Shown here one piece after another: positions 19,001-29,849 of a stretch of 64,000 bases of DNA. Below the pieces are notes generated by a model. It was not told the origin of the DNA. It made no database searches and was given only the letters and a program-made list of their open reading frames with translations. The stretch comes from Snuella lapsa. Lineage in GTDB: Bacteria; Bacteroidota; Bacteroidia; Flavobacteriales; Flavobacteriaceae. The stretch is taken from NCBI RefSeq assembly GCF_039539345.1, contig NZ_BAABCY010000036.1, forward strand, positions 94,143-158,142, given 5' to 3'. Every line of letters starts with the position of its first letter. The stretch's first letter is position 1. The translations under genes were made by a program, and so were the position numbers.

Positions 19001-22000
19001 TACCATTGAATATAGTATAGATAATGGCACCACATACCAATCTAACCCGACATTTTCGAACCTTACTGCTGCCACTTACACAACAAACATTAAATATTCA
19101 TTGAATGGTATCGAGTGTTTTAGTACTTCTGAAGATATAATCATAACACAGCCAGATATAGCATTAACGGCCTCAGCAGGCGTTTCTGAATTGGCAGGTT
19201 GTGGTCCTAATGGTGAAGGTAAAGTACGCATTACAAACCCACAGGGAGGTACCCCTCCATACGAGTACAGTTTTGACAACCAAGCTACTTGGACAAGTAC
19301 AAATGAAGCCTATGTCGCTCCTGGAACTTATACACTGTATATAAGAGATGCCAATGGTTGTATTTATGCTATGCCAGGCATTATTGTTGATCCAGAACCA
19401 GTACCCCCAACCATAACTGTTTCTGATCCAGATTTTAATTGTGATGGTACAGCCAACGCAACAGTAACAGTAACCAATGAAGGATCTAATTCTTATACTT
19501 ACACCTATTTACTGGACGGTGTCGAAAACCCCAATACAGCAGATCCTAAAACCTTTTTAGATGTCTCTGAAGGATCACATACTGTAACTGTTACTTATAA
19601 ACTGGAGACCGTTCCTACTTATAGTAATTTGTTGAACGAAAATTTTGGAAGCGGAGCACCAACAACGTCACCTGGAATAGCAAGTGCTTATTGTTTTAAC
19701 GACCAACGTGTAAACTCTCCTTATCCTTGTGGCACACGCTCTGTAGAAGATAATCAATATTCTGTAGCCAGTTTTTTCTGGAGATCTGATGATCCCTCAT
19801 CTAACAATTCTGGTGCATGGTATCACTTTCAAGACCATACTACAAACGGAGCCGATCCAGACGGTAGATTTTTGCTTGTAAACATTGGATCTGCTGCAGG
19901 GCCTTATGGTGTATTGTATAGCAAACCCATAAACGATGTTATTCCCAATCAAGATATAAAAGTCGATTTATATCTAGCAAACTTAATGCGATCTGTTTAT
20001 ACTGTTCAGGATGATCCAGATTTCAGAATACAGTTGGTAGATGGTTCAGGAACTGTAATAGCCGAGCAATTTACTGGTACTATTCCTAAAAATGAACAAT
20101 GGAATTTTAGTCAGTTAACCCTCAACCCAGGCAACAATACCAACTTAACCTTTGTAATACGCTCTGGAAGCGTTGAGTATTTCGGAAATGATGCTCTTAT
20201 AGACGATATTAGTGTTTACCAACTTCCTGTAACCTGTATAGAACAGGTAGACTTTCCGTTTGTTGTAAACTCTGGGAATGCCTTTACTGCTGATGTTACT
20301 GGAACATCGAATGTGAGTTGTTCGACTGGATCAGATGGCACCATAACTATTGCTGCTCAAAATTTCGATCCTGCTAATGGTTTTCAATATTCTTTAGACG
20401 GTGTGAATTGGAATACTCAAATGACATCTCCTTACACCATTACCGGATTAGCAGCAGGTAGCTATACCATTCATGTGCGCTATGAGGATGCTGTTGATAC
20501 CTGTAGTTTTACTTTTAATCATGATATTATTGCTCCTACGTTATTAGAAGTAAATGCTTCTGGAACACCAGTAACCTGTCTTGATGGGTCGACTGTTACA
20601 GCAACAGCAACAGGCGGAACACCCGCTTATTCCTACGAACTATTAGACAATACACTAAACCTAATCGCAAATTTCCCTAGCAACGGTATTTTAACGAATA
20701 TATCTGCAGGAAACTATACCATAAGAGCTACCGATGCAAATGGCTGTGTGGCAACAACGACACTTGACTTAATAGCTCCAACGGCACCAACGGCATCTAT
20801 AAGTAATGCCGATTATTGTTATGATACAAGCAACGGAGCAACGCTAGAAGTTACGGCATCTGGAGGCCAAACACCCTATGAATATAGCATTAACGGTGGT
20901 GCATTCCAATCAAGCAATAGTTTTACAAATCTAACTCCAGGCAATTATGATATAACAGTAAGGGATGCTTACGGATGTACAGTTGCTTTACCAACTGAGA
21001 CTATTGCAGCACAAGTAAACGTAGATGTTGTTTTAACAAAAGCATTAGACTGTAGGGCGTCTCCCGATGCGGTAATTACGGGAACTATCTCAGACGGTTA
21101 CCTACCATACTCTGTAACATTAATACAAGGTTCGGGAATACCAAACCTAACAGGAAATACCTTTACCTTAACAACTGGAACCGATGGTACGTACCAATTT
21201 CAAATAACCGATGCTAATGGCTGTCAGGCAGTATCAAATGTAATTACTGTTAATCCAATAGAAAATCCTACAGCAACCACTACAACCGTAAATCCGAGTT
21301 GTAATGGAGACTCCAATGGATCTGTACAAATAATACCAGCCAATGGTGTAGGCCCCTATTCCTATAGTTTTGAAGGAAGCTCTTTTACCTCAACATCACT
21401 ATATACTGGATTAGCAGCAGGCACCTATACCTACCAAGTACAAGATGCTAATGAATGTATTTTTAATGGTACGGTAACCTTAACAGAACCCACCACTTTA
21501 GTTGCTACAGCAAGTGCAACAACATTTAGTTGTGATGCTAACAACACAAAACAATCGGCAACAGTAACCATTGCTGTTCCTACTACAGGAACGGCACCCT
21601 ATCTATACAGTTTTAATGGATCTGGTTTTAGTTCAAATAATACCTTAACAGTAAACGACAATGGAACCGATCAAACCATAACCTATGCTGTTCAAGATGC
21701 CAACGGGTGTACCGCTAATGGCTCTATTACGATTTTACAATTAGATCCCCCAACGGATTTAGATTTTAGTTCTACAGATGTAACCTGTACAACAACAACT
21801 TCAACAGTAACCGTAACTGCAACAAATGGTGTAGGCCCATTGGAATATGAAACGATTGCCCCATCTCCTATTATAGTTGGTAAACAAACTTCAAACGCAT
21901 TCTCAGGATTAACCCCAGGTACTTATATCTTTAGGGTTACCGATGCTAACGGATGTTATTATACAGAATCCTATACTATAAATCCTGTTACACCAATAGC

Positions 22001-25000
22001 TATAACAGGATTAAAGTTAAGTGATGTATTATGTAACGGCGATAATACAGGAGCTGTACAATTCACCGTTTCTGGATATGCAGGTAGCTACACAAGTACT
22101 TTAACAAATGGCTCAGGAACTTTAGTGCAATCTGGAAACACCATTGATTTAACCAATCTAATAGCAGGTAGTTATACCGTAGAAGTTACAGATTTAACCA
22201 CAGGATGTACAGCCGATGAAACTATAACTATTTCGGAACCTGCTAACCCCGTAAGTCTTACAGCAACGACAACGAATGTTCATTGTAATGAAGATAATTC
22301 TCAAATTACTGTAACACCTTCTGGGGGAACACCTAATTACACTTATGCTGCTGTAATAACAGGTACTACTGCGCCTACAACTTATAATGGTAGTAACGTT
22401 ATAACTGTAGATACTAATTCTGCTACAAACTTAGTTTGGGATGTATACGTTAAAGATGCCAATGGGTGTACAGCAATGACCTCTGTAACAATTACAGAAG
22501 ACCCATTACCAACGGTAACCGCACCAACAGTATCGAATCAATGTACCGCGACATCTGGATTTACCTTTACCGTTACGGCAACAGGACTTGCTCCACTTTC
22601 ATATAGTATTAATGGTGGCTTATCCTATCAAACCAGTCCAACATTTACCGTAAATGCTGCAGGTAGCTATACCATTACAGTAAGGGACGCTAATGGATGT
22701 ACAGCAACGAGTGCTACACAAACAGACGTTTTTCCGCCAATTACAACCAGTGCACTTCTAACAAAAGATTTAACATGTTCGCTACCGCAAGAAGCTAGTA
22801 TTGACATATCGGTATCGGGTGGTAACCCTCCTTATACCTACGAAGTAAGTACTGATGGTGGAAGTAGTTATTCGCCCATTGCTGGGTCTCCATATACAAC
22901 TACTAACGCAGGTACCTATCAATTTAGGATTACGGACGCTAATGGATGTACCCAAGAAACGAATGTAATAACAGTAAATGCTACTAATAATGTAACGGTT
23001 TCAACGTCGGTTATTAACCCAACTTGTAATGGTAGTACAGATGGTTCAATTCAATTAACGTCGTTAACAGGTGAAGCCCCATTTACTTACAGTATTGATG
23101 CTGGTACTACCTTTGCATCTTCAAATGTATTTGGAGGTTTAGCAGCAGGAGGTTATAACTATGTTGTTAGGGATAGTAAAGGTTGTGATGTCTCTGGAAC
23201 TATTAACTTATCAAATCCTTTACCAATAGATGTAACAATTATCTCAAATCCAATACAATGTAGTCCAAGTATTGATGGTAGTTTAGATATCACGATCAAT
23301 TCTGGCGGTGTAACTTCTTTTACTTATACCTTATATGATAATACTTCTACTCAGGTAGGATCTAGTGTAACAACGGCATCAACAACACATTCATTTTCTG
23401 GATTATCGTTCGGTGACTACTTTGTTACTATTGTTGATGCTAATGGCTGCGAATACCGAAGTACTGAACAAAGAATTGAAACACCTCCATACCTTGATTT
23501 AGATGCGACAGTAGCCGGAGGTACATGTGTAATAGGAGCTACAGTTGATGTTTCGGTTAATGCTGGGTTATCCCCCTACACATATTCAATATATGGACAA
23601 CCAGCAACTTCAGTCGGTCCTACAGCATCAACAACACAAACTTTTACAGGATTAGATCATGGAGTAACCTACTTCTTTCAAGTTGAAGACTCGGTAGGTT
23701 GCATTTCAATTATAGAAGTTACTACACCTATTTTATCAGCTATTAATATTGATTCTATTACAACAACAGATGTTACATGTAATGGAGCAGATAATGGTTC
23801 TGTGAACTTTACTGTTTCTGATTATGATGGCACTGTAACCTCATTATTTTATGAAGTACGAGATGAATTAACTAATACCGCTATATCTCCTGCAAAAAAT
23901 GGTACAATTAATAGTTTAACAGGAGCTCCCGTTAATGGAACTATTACTGGGTTGGGAGCAGGTAATTATACATTATTTGTTAGAGAGTCGGATGGGTCTT
24001 TATGTACCACTTCAAGTCCTTTCCAAATAACGGAACCTATTCAACCACTTTTTTCAGCTGTTTCAAATACAATAAATGCCAATTGTAATACTGGAGCACA
24101 ACTAACAATTACAACAACGGGAGGCACAGGCCCTTATCAATATGCAGCTGGAGCTCTAGGCTTTACCCCAACCTCAGGAGATTTTGGTTCGAATAATGTA
24201 TTGAATTTAAACCCTTCCATCAGAACAAATTGGGATATTGTGGTAGAAGATGCTAATGGATGTCAGGTTAGACTTAACCAAGATATAACATCAGACGCCC
24301 CACCAACAGTTGACCCTGTACCCCAACAATGTTTTGACGGTACGCCATTTAATATCACGTTGGTTGAAGGTACTGGTACTGCTATTGCTCCGCTAACCTA
24401 TAGTATCGGTGGTGCTTACCAAACAAGTCCAACCTTTAGCATTAATATGGCTGGCACTTATACTGTAAGCGTAAAAGATGGTAATGGGTGTATCGCTTCA
24501 ACAACGTATATTGTAGAGCCTCCATTATTATTGGATGCAAATATGACACAAGATTTAACCTGTATCCTTGATGCTAGTATTACTTTAACTGCTAGTGGGG
24601 GAACTGGTAGCTACAACACTTTTGAAGTTAGTTATAATGGCGGTGGCTATGTTGTTATCGCCGGCTCTCCATATACAGCTAATGTAGACGGCACCTATCA
24701 ATTTAGAGTGACAGATTCTCAAGGGTGTCAAGCGATATCTAATGTCATTACAGTCACACCAAACACAACGCCTACATTTACAGAAACTCATACTGATGTG
24801 AGTTGTAACGGTGGCTCCGACGGAAGCATTGTTATAACGGCAGCAAACGGTATAGCACCCTATCAATACAGTATCGATAATGGTGCTACGTTCCAAGCAT
24901 CCAATGTGTTTAGTGGACTATCAGGAGGCACATACAATGTGGTTGTTAGAGACAGTAAAAATTGTGATTCGGCAGCAACACCTGTGACTATTAACGATCC

Positions 25001-28000
25001 TACCGCTGTGGCAGGAACAGGTTCTTTAACACAGGGATTAACCTGTGGCTCTGGAAATGCAACACAACCAGCCATTGTAACCATTACAGGAAGTGGAGGA
25101 ACAGCTCCTTATACTTATAGCTTTGATGGTGGTGTTAATTACAGCTCAACAAACACCTATGCAACATATACGGCAGGAACTGTAACAGCTTATATAAAAG
25201 ATGCCAATGGGTGTATTATTGCAACGCCTATAGATGTTAATATTCCTGCATTAGATGTCCCAACTGATTTGGATTTTTCATCAACATCAGTAACTTGTTT
25301 AGCTGTAACTAGTGATGTTACATTAACACCAACTGGTGGTGTCGCCCCATTATCCTATGAAATAATTTCACCAGCAAGTGCAACAAGTAATACAACAGGA
25401 GTTTCCTCTGGAATCTTTACAGGTTTAGCACCGGATACATATGTCTTTACCGTAACTGATGCCAATGGTTGTTATTATACAGAATCGTATACTGTAGATC
25501 CGGTAACCAATATTACAGTATCTAGATTATTGGTTAATGATGTGAGTTGTAATGGCGATTCTGATGGAGCTGTTGACTTTACAGTGTCTAATTTCTCAGG
25601 AACCTATAGTTACACAATTAATGGAGGGGCTGCTATCGTGGGGCAAACAGCAACCACAATAAATTTAACAGGGTTACCTGCAGGAGATCAAACCATAGTG
25701 GTAACAGATGATACAACAGGTTGTACCGATACAGTTACAATAACCGTTAGTGAACCAACTACATTAGCACTTATTGAAGCTGATAATATCAATGCAACTT
25801 GTAATTTTGGTGCCCAGGTAACTGTAACAGCAAGCAATGGTACACCGCCATATCAATATGCTTTTGTGATAGACGGTTCTGCACCAACTGTATCGGATTA
25901 CACCAATAACAATACCGCTGTTTTAGATCCTGCAACCAATACCGATTGGGATGTTTGGGTACAAGATGCCAACGGATGTACCGCTCAAATAGATGTTGTT
26001 ATTTCAACAGATCCTTTGCCAACAGTAACGGTTCCAACATTCGCTGATAACCAATGTAATTTGAATGGTGATCCTTATACATTTACAGTAACAGGTACAA
26101 CAGGAATACCGCCATTTGAATATTCTATTGGTAATGGCTTTCAATCGAGTCCAACATTCACGGTCTCAACACCAGGAACATATTCTGTAACCGTAAGGGA
26201 TGGAAATGGTTGTACAGCTACTAGCGGAACATCTATAACTGTTTATCCGGCCTTAGACCTCACACCATCCATTACAACTTTACCTAGTTGTACAAATGAT
26301 GATGGTGTGATTACGGTAACAGGCTCTGGAGGTTCTGGAAATTATAGCTATGGAATAAGTCCTAGCCCTGCATCGGTTTCTATTTCTGGAAATGTAATTT
26401 CAGGTGTGCCATCAGGAACCTATACCGTAACTATTACAGACACGGTTACTAACTGTACAAAAGATGCAACTATTACTTTGGATGCTGCCACACCTGTAAC
26501 ATTTACCCCTGTACCAACAGATGTAAGTTGTAATGGAGGAAGTGATGGTAGTATAACGGTAAACTTACCTGCGAGCAATGACAATCCAATTTATACTTAC
26601 GAAATTACTGCTCCTATTGTAGTTGCTCCTCAAACTTCTAACGTATTTACAGGATTAGCGCCAGGAACTTACACCGTTCAAGTAACTTCAGGAAGAGATT
26701 GTATCGCAACTCAAGATGTCATTGTAGGCGAACCTAACAGCATTGTAGTTCCCGCTCCAACAGTAGTAGATTACGCTTGTACAGCAGGTACCAATACAAC
26801 AACCTTTGCGAGTATTACAGTAAATAGTGTAACGGGAGGTTCTGGAAACTACATCATTTATGAATTTATAAAAGGGGCAACCGTTGTACAGTCTGGATCT
26901 AGCAATGTTTACACCGAAAGTGATTTATCGGGAGGTAATTACACAATAAATGTTTATGACGACAATGGCTGTTCTGGATCAACAACAGCTACTATCGAAC
27001 CTTTTATAGCCTTGGAAGATTTAACCGTTAATGTCGATAACGCCATTACTTGTATTAATGACGAAGATATTACTGTTTCGGTAACGAGTACAGGCGGTAT
27101 ACCAACAAACCTGGAATATACATTAGAAGATGCTAATGGTGTTCTCCCTAATCAAACAAATACTACAGGCGTATTTACAGGACTGCCAATAGGTAATTAT
27201 ATCATTACCGTTGAAAACTTAGACACACAATGTAGTTTACAAACCGTACACTACGTTAACGACCCTAATACTTTTGATCTTAACATAGACTCTGTTATTG
27301 ATGTAACGTGTTTTAGTGATAACGATGGTAGCGTTAATGTTACACTAATAGATAGAATACCAACACCTAATGACGAATCTGGTCCTTTTACATATAATGT
27401 TGTTGATGCTTTAGGTGCGACTGTTACCTCTGGAACAACAGCCAATGCTGGTCCTATTACCATTTCTGGTTTAGTTTCTGGAACTTATAGTATTACAGCA
27501 ACTTTAACAAATACACCTTTCTGTACGGTTAGTGAAAACTTTACCATTACGGCGCCTACAGCAGCTTTAAGCATTACAGAAACGCATACAGAAATAACCT
27601 GTATAAGTGGCAACAACGACGGAACCATTTCTGCCAGTGCCACAGGTGGATGGCCAGGAGACTACGAGTACCAGTTAGAGTTAACCAGTGGAACAATCAT
27701 TACAGCATATAGCTCAACATATCATTTTACAGGGCTAACAGCAGGAGATTACATTGTTAGTGTTAGAGATAGTAAAGGTTGTATAGCGTCAACAAATGTA
27801 AGCTTGGTTAATCCAGCCCCTATTGATGCTACAATAGCGGCTACCCCAACATTGTTATCGTGTTTTGGTGACACCAATGCAACCATAACGGTTAGTAATG
27901 TTACTGGCGGACAAGGTAGTAACTACACCTATACCTTAAATAAAACTGCACCAACACCAAGTTCTTCTGGGCCTCAAACGTCTCCTATATTTAGTGGTTT

Positions 28001-29807
28001 AGGATCTGGAACCTACAACGTCACTGTAACCGATGGTTACGATTGTGAATTTACTACAGCCGATATCGTTATATCTGAACCTTCCCAATTGGTAGCAGAT
28101 TTAATCAAGGCAAGTTCACAAACCTGTTTAACAGAGGCAACGCTTACTTTAAGTGCAGTAGGAGGCATAGGACCTTACGAATATAGTGATGATATAGTAT
28201 TTAACACCGTTCTAGGCTCTTTCTCTACAGATGTAACATTCTCTGTACCAGTTGGCACCTATGTATATTATGTAAGGGATACAAACGGGTGTATCGCTAC
28301 CGTTTCTAACGAAATTACCATAGAACCGTTAGAACCGTTAATTGTAAATTTAGATACAACCAACGCAACTATTAATTGTGCTGGCGAAAGTACAGGTGTT
28401 ATTATAGCCGAAGCGCAAGGAGGTTTAGGAAACTATATTTATACCTTACAAGACGACTCGGGTAATGATATTACACCAGTAACCCAAGATACACCAGGTG
28501 TCTTTACAGGATTACCAATAGGAACTTATCAAGTCTTTGTAGAAAGTGGTGATTGTGACGTAACATCAGCTACTGTTACCATAACAGAACCTTCAGAACC
28601 ATTAACCGCCCAATTTGTAACAACAGATGTTAGCTGTAATGGTGCCAATGATGGTATAATTGAAGTGATAGCTTCTGGAGGAACGGGTATCATCAAGTAT
28701 GCAATTTCCCCTCAAATGGATCAGTTTTTTGATGAACCTATCTTTGATGATCTTTTCCCAGGAACTTATCAAGTGATCGTACAAGATGAATTAGGGTGTT
28801 ATATACTTGAAGATATTACTATTGTAGAGCCAACGCCTGTAATACTTAACATTGTTCCAAACTCAATCATTCCAGAAATTTGTGATGGTGATATGAATGG
28901 AGCCTTTAGTATTGAAATTTCAGGAGGTACAGCTCCTTATAGCGTTGCTTTAGATGACATTAATGGTACGTACACTACTGGTGTTCTGGAAAACACACCG
29001 TTTACTTTTAGTGGCCTAAGTGGAAGCGATCACATTGTATATGTTATGGATAGTGAAGGCTGTGAATCGGAATGGAACATTACTTTCCCAGAATCGGTTA
29101 AAATCGAACCAGTGGCCATTGTCGAATATGGATGTACTAACAACATGTCTACTAATACGGTTACCGTAGAAGTTGATGAAAGCATAACGGATCCTTCTGA
29201 ATTGGATTATTCATTAAATGGTGGGCCATACCAATCCAGTAACGTATTTATAAACGTACCAGCTGGACTTGATCACTTTATTGATGTTAGACATATAAAT
29301 GGTTGTATACAAAGGACCGAAAACTTTGATATTGAACAATATGAACCTTTAGAACTTGTGCTGGAAAATGGTGGCTTAAATGAGATAGTAGCCGTAGCCA
29401 CAGGAGGTACTGGAAATTATGAATTCACTTTAAATGGTGAATCGTATGGAAGTGAAAATACATTCCTTATTTATGCATCGGGAGATTATACTGTAACAGT
29501 AACCGATAGCAATGGTTGTGTAGCTACAGCTACCAAATATTTTGAATATATCGATGTATGTATCCCAAATTATTTTGTGCCACAAAATGGTGGTTGGGGA
29601 CCTGGATGTACCTCACAATATAAGGATATGACCTTTGACATATTTGACAGGTATGGACGTAAAATAGCCACTTTACGCGTTGGAGAAAAATGGGATGGAA
29701 ACTACCGTGGTGCTCCTTTACCTTCGGGTGATTACTGGTATGTTGTAAAGCTAAATGATCCAAAAGACGATCGTGAATTTGTCGGCCATTTTACGCTTTA
29801 TAGGTAA
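16032..29807 (+). CDS. sprB: Giant SprB-type gliding motility adhesin
   Basis: 4591 codons. The signal peptide is MKKPTIYKSAFVVLFILL onward; the ATG at 16032 is preceded by AAGAGGAGAG, but an in-frame ATG at 16050 would also serve. Residues 25-360 form a unique N-terminal region, about 365-480 a DUF11-type domain, then cysteine-bearing Ig/PKD-like modules. From about residue 790 to 4480 come many SprB repeats, each opening with a motif such as VSCNGGSDGSI and closing with YTVxVxDxNGC; I count at least 15 such openings. A beta-sandwich-like insert lies at about 1195-1398. The end (about 4505-4591, IFDRYGRKIATL, then GDYWYVVKL) is a T9SS type B domain. SprB filaments are propelled along the cell by the Gld motor. 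Confidence 0.93.
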   Translation: MQNITAMKKPTIYKSAFVVLFILLCINGMAQTYEPFAVRKNIDIKGSMLVIGNSILGQDNNDFNDSTKDNQDISMQYIDIDSDTSTFSSSSADLLLPDHEDGSATDCYRVAYAGLYWGAILQSGSRTDINNVKLKIPGSTTYTDITGEIVYDAIVNPIIAETGEPGNTPYACYAEVTDLLSGLSDIEGTYTLANVTSSIGFNNSTGLAAGWTLIIIYEDPELHTKSFTTFDGFSHIFDGHQETIPVTGFTTPPAGNIDLQFAYAVLDGDRTKRATKLEINGKEVTTPLRSANKFFGSVIENTNGVSNPRNPNSSNTLGYDTGFLEILSAEPEFIKNNDSSADFRLQVARGQADPIFAFLSAFAVDIIAPDIDLTKVVLDTSGDDIDGDDVNLGQNLFYEITYQSTGNDNVTEFTIKDILPDNIIFDPATDIDLTNAGGATLQSYDPVTRTLIFSIPDESVEVNDPAFVIRLAVRVVPNCYDLSQACSNEIQNQAFATYRGVINTNWIQDEGSFATTECLGVPGSTNFLVDISNCSFERTEVLCGNSVVITAADGYDSYSWSTSPTGTPVIGTGQTYTATGTGTFYVTNTTSATCISIVEQITVIPYGNTITNPVIPFADLTPVCPNDGKVLPYIFLCGANDTRAITTGISDAVSIIWEKLDETSCDPVTVDDCANENDACTWNQVGTGPNYTADQAGEFRIVINYPGGCFSIFYFNVYQNLLNPTVIAKDIICNTLGEITVGGVPSGYEYSLDPNGSYQSSNVFSIDTAGYYTVYIRQVGVDTNPCIFETPSIYVRDRDVSVSTVVTQPNCNGDKGSIQLAVNNGLPQYYYSLSEGGTLVNSVGPITNSDYTFANLNPGTYTYTISTDDGCLFTGDIEIINPPVLTATVALTRPLTCTDGEITVYPEGGTPPYQYYVNGATISQDSPIITVPTAGDYNIIVIDANNCSTTTSITVEAISAPNFTVSHTDILCYGDNTGQIQFNVTNANGYTIEYSIDNGTTYQSNPTFSNLTAATYTTNIKYSLNGIECFSTSEDIIITQPDIALTASAGVSELAGCGPNGEGKVRITNPQGGTPPYEYSFDNQATWTSTNEAYVAPGTYTLYIRDANGCIYAMPGIIVDPEPVPPTITVSDPDFNCDGTANATVTVTNEGSNSYTYTYLLDGVENPNTADPKTFLDVSEGSHTVTVTYKLETVPTYSNLLNENFGSGAPTTSPGIASAYCFNDQRVNSPYPCGTRSVEDNQYSVASFFWRSDDPSSNNSGAWYHFQDHTTNGADPDGRFLLVNIGSAAGPYGVLYSKPINDVIPNQDIKVDLYLANLMRSVYTVQDDPDFRIQLVDGSGTVIAEQFTGTIPKNEQWNFSQLTLNPGNNTNLTFVIRSGSVEYFGNDALIDDISVYQLPVTCIEQVDFPFVVNSGNAFTADVTGTSNVSCSTGSDGTITIAAQNFDPANGFQYSLDGVNWNTQMTSPYTITGLAAGSYTIHVRYEDAVDTCSFTFNHDIIAPTLLEVNASGTPVTCLDGSTVTATATGGTPAYSYELLDNTLNLIANFPSNGILTNISAGNYTIRATDANGCVATTTLDLIAPTAPTASISNADYCYDTSNGATLEVTASGGQTPYEYSINGGAFQSSNSFTNLTPGNYDITVRDAYGCTVALPTETIAAQVNVDVVLTKALDCRASPDAVITGTISDGYLPYSVTLIQGSGIPNLTGNTFTLTTGTDGTYQFQITDANGCQAVSNVITVNPIENPTATTTTVNPSCNGDSNGSVQIIPANGVGPYSYSFEGSSFTSTSLYTGLAAGTYTYQVQDANECIFNGTVTLTEPTTLVATASATTFSCDANNTKQSATVTIAVPTTGTAPYLYSFNGSGFSSNNTLTVNDNGTDQTITYAVQDANGCTANGSITILQLDPPTDLDFSSTDVTCTTTTSTVTVTATNGVGPLEYETIAPSPIIVGKQTSNAFSGLTPGTYIFRVTDANGCYYTESYTINPVTPIAITGLKLSDVLCNGDNTGAVQFTVSGYAGSYTSTLTNGSGTLVQSGNTIDLTNLIAGSYTVEVTDLTTGCTADETITISEPANPVSLTATTTNVHCNEDNSQITVTPSGGTPNYTYAAVITGTTAPTTYNGSNVITVDTNSATNLVWDVYVKDANGCTAMTSVTITEDPLPTVTAPTVSNQCTATSGFTFTVTATGLAPLSYSINGGLSYQTSPTFTVNAAGSYTITVRDANGCTATSATQTDVFPPITTSALLTKDLTCSLPQEASIDISVSGGNPPYTYEVSTDGGSSYSPIAGSPYTTTNAGTYQFRITDANGCTQETNVITVNATNNVTVSTSVINPTCNGSTDGSIQLTSLTGEAPFTYSIDAGTTFASSNVFGGLAAGGYNYVVRDSKGCDVSGTINLSNPLPIDVTIISNPIQCSPSIDGSLDITINSGGVTSFTYTLYDNTSTQVGSSVTTASTTHSFSGLSFGDYFVTIVDANGCEYRSTEQRIETPPYLDLDATVAGGTCVIGATVDVSVNAGLSPYTYSIYGQPATSVGPTASTTQTFTGLDHGVTYFFQVEDSVGCISIIEVTTPILSAINIDSITTTDVTCNGADNGSVNFTVSDYDGTVTSLFYEVRDELTNTAISPAKNGTINSLTGAPVNGTITGLGAGNYTLFVRESDGSLCTTSSPFQITEPIQPLFSAVSNTINANCNTGAQLTITTTGGTGPYQYAAGALGFTPTSGDFGSNNVLNLNPSIRTNWDIVVEDANGCQVRLNQDITSDAPPTVDPVPQQCFDGTPFNITLVEGTGTAIAPLTYSIGGAYQTSPTFSINMAGTYTVSVKDGNGCIASTTYIVEPPLLLDANMTQDLTCILDASITLTASGGTGSYNTFEVSYNGGGYVVIAGSPYTANVDGTYQFRVTDSQGCQAISNVITVTPNTTPTFTETHTDVSCNGGSDGSIVITAANGIAPYQYSIDNGATFQASNVFSGLSGGTYNVVVRDSKNCDSAATPVTINDPTAVAGTGSLTQGLTCGSGNATQPAIVTITGSGGTAPYTYSFDGGVNYSSTNTYATYTAGTVTAYIKDANGCIIATPIDVNIPALDVPTDLDFSSTSVTCLAVTSDVTLTPTGGVAPLSYEIISPASATSNTTGVSSGIFTGLAPDTYVFTVTDANGCYYTESYTVDPVTNITVSRLLVNDVSCNGDSDGAVDFTVSNFSGTYSYTINGGAAIVGQTATTINLTGLPAGDQTIVVTDDTTGCTDTVTITVSEPTTLALIEADNINATCNFGAQVTVTASNGTPPYQYAFVIDGSAPTVSDYTNNNTAVLDPATNTDWDVWVQDANGCTAQIDVVISTDPLPTVTVPTFADNQCNLNGDPYTFTVTGTTGIPPFEYSIGNGFQSSPTFTVSTPGTYSVTVRDGNGCTATSGTSITVYPALDLTPSITTLPSCTNDDGVITVTGSGGSGNYSYGISPSPASVSISGNVISGVPSGTYTVTITDTVTNCTKDATITLDAATPVTFTPVPTDVSCNGGSDGSITVNLPASNDNPIYTYEITAPIVVAPQTSNVFTGLAPGTYTVQVTSGRDCIATQDVIVGEPNSIVVPAPTVVDYACTAGTNTTTFASITVNSVTGGSGNYIIYEFIKGATVVQSGSSNVYTESDLSGGNYTINVYDDNGCSGSTTATIEPFIALEDLTVNVDNAITCINDEDITVSVTSTGGIPTNLEYTLEDANGVLPNQTNTTGVFTGLPIGNYIITVENLDTQCSLQTVHYVNDPNTFDLNIDSVIDVTCFSDNDGSVNVTLIDRIPTPNDESGPFTYNVVDALGATVTSGTTANAGPITISGLVSGTYSITATLTNTPFCTVSENFTITAPTAALSITETHTEITCISGNNDGTISASATGGWPGDYEYQLELTSGTIITAYSSTYHFTGLTAGDYIVSVRDSKGCIASTNVSLVNPAPIDATIAATPTLLSCFGDTNATITVSNVTGGQGSNYTYTLNKTAPTPSSSGPQTSPIFSGLGSGTYNVTVTDGYDCEFTTADIVISEPSQLVADLIKASSQTCLTEATLTLSAVGGIGPYEYSDDIVFNTVLGSFSTDVTFSVPVGTYVYYVRDTNGCIATVSNEITIEPLEPLIVNLDTTNATINCAGESTGVIIAEAQGGLGNYIYTLQDDSGNDITPVTQDTPGVFTGLPIGTYQVFVESGDCDVTSATVTITEPSEPLTAQFVTTDVSCNGANDGIIEVIASGGTGIIKYAISPQMDQFFDEPIFDDLFPGTYQVIVQDELGCYILEDITIVEPTPVILNIVPNSIIPEICDGDMNGAFSIEISGGTAPYSVALDDINGTYTTGVLENTPFTFSGLSGSDHIVYVMDSEGCESEWNITFPESVKIEPVAIVEYGCTNNMSTNTVTVEVDESITDPSELDYSLNGGPYQSSNVFINVPAGLDHFIDVRHINGCIQRTENFDIEQYEPLELVLENGGLNEIVAVATGGTGNYEFTLNGESYGSENTFLIYASGDYTVTVTDSNGCVATATKYFEYIDVCIPNYFVPQNGGWGPGCTSQYKDMTFDIFDRYGRKIATLRVGEKWDGNYRGAPLPSGDYWYVVKLNDPKDDREFVGHFTLYR

Positions 29808-29849
29808 TATAATTAATGGATAAAGCCATTAACCAAAAAAAATGAAGCA

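Noticed and set aside
24585..25084. Overlapping antisense frames inside sprB
   Set aside because: They arise from the biased Thr/Ser/Gly codons of the repeat array and have no protein-like pattern.
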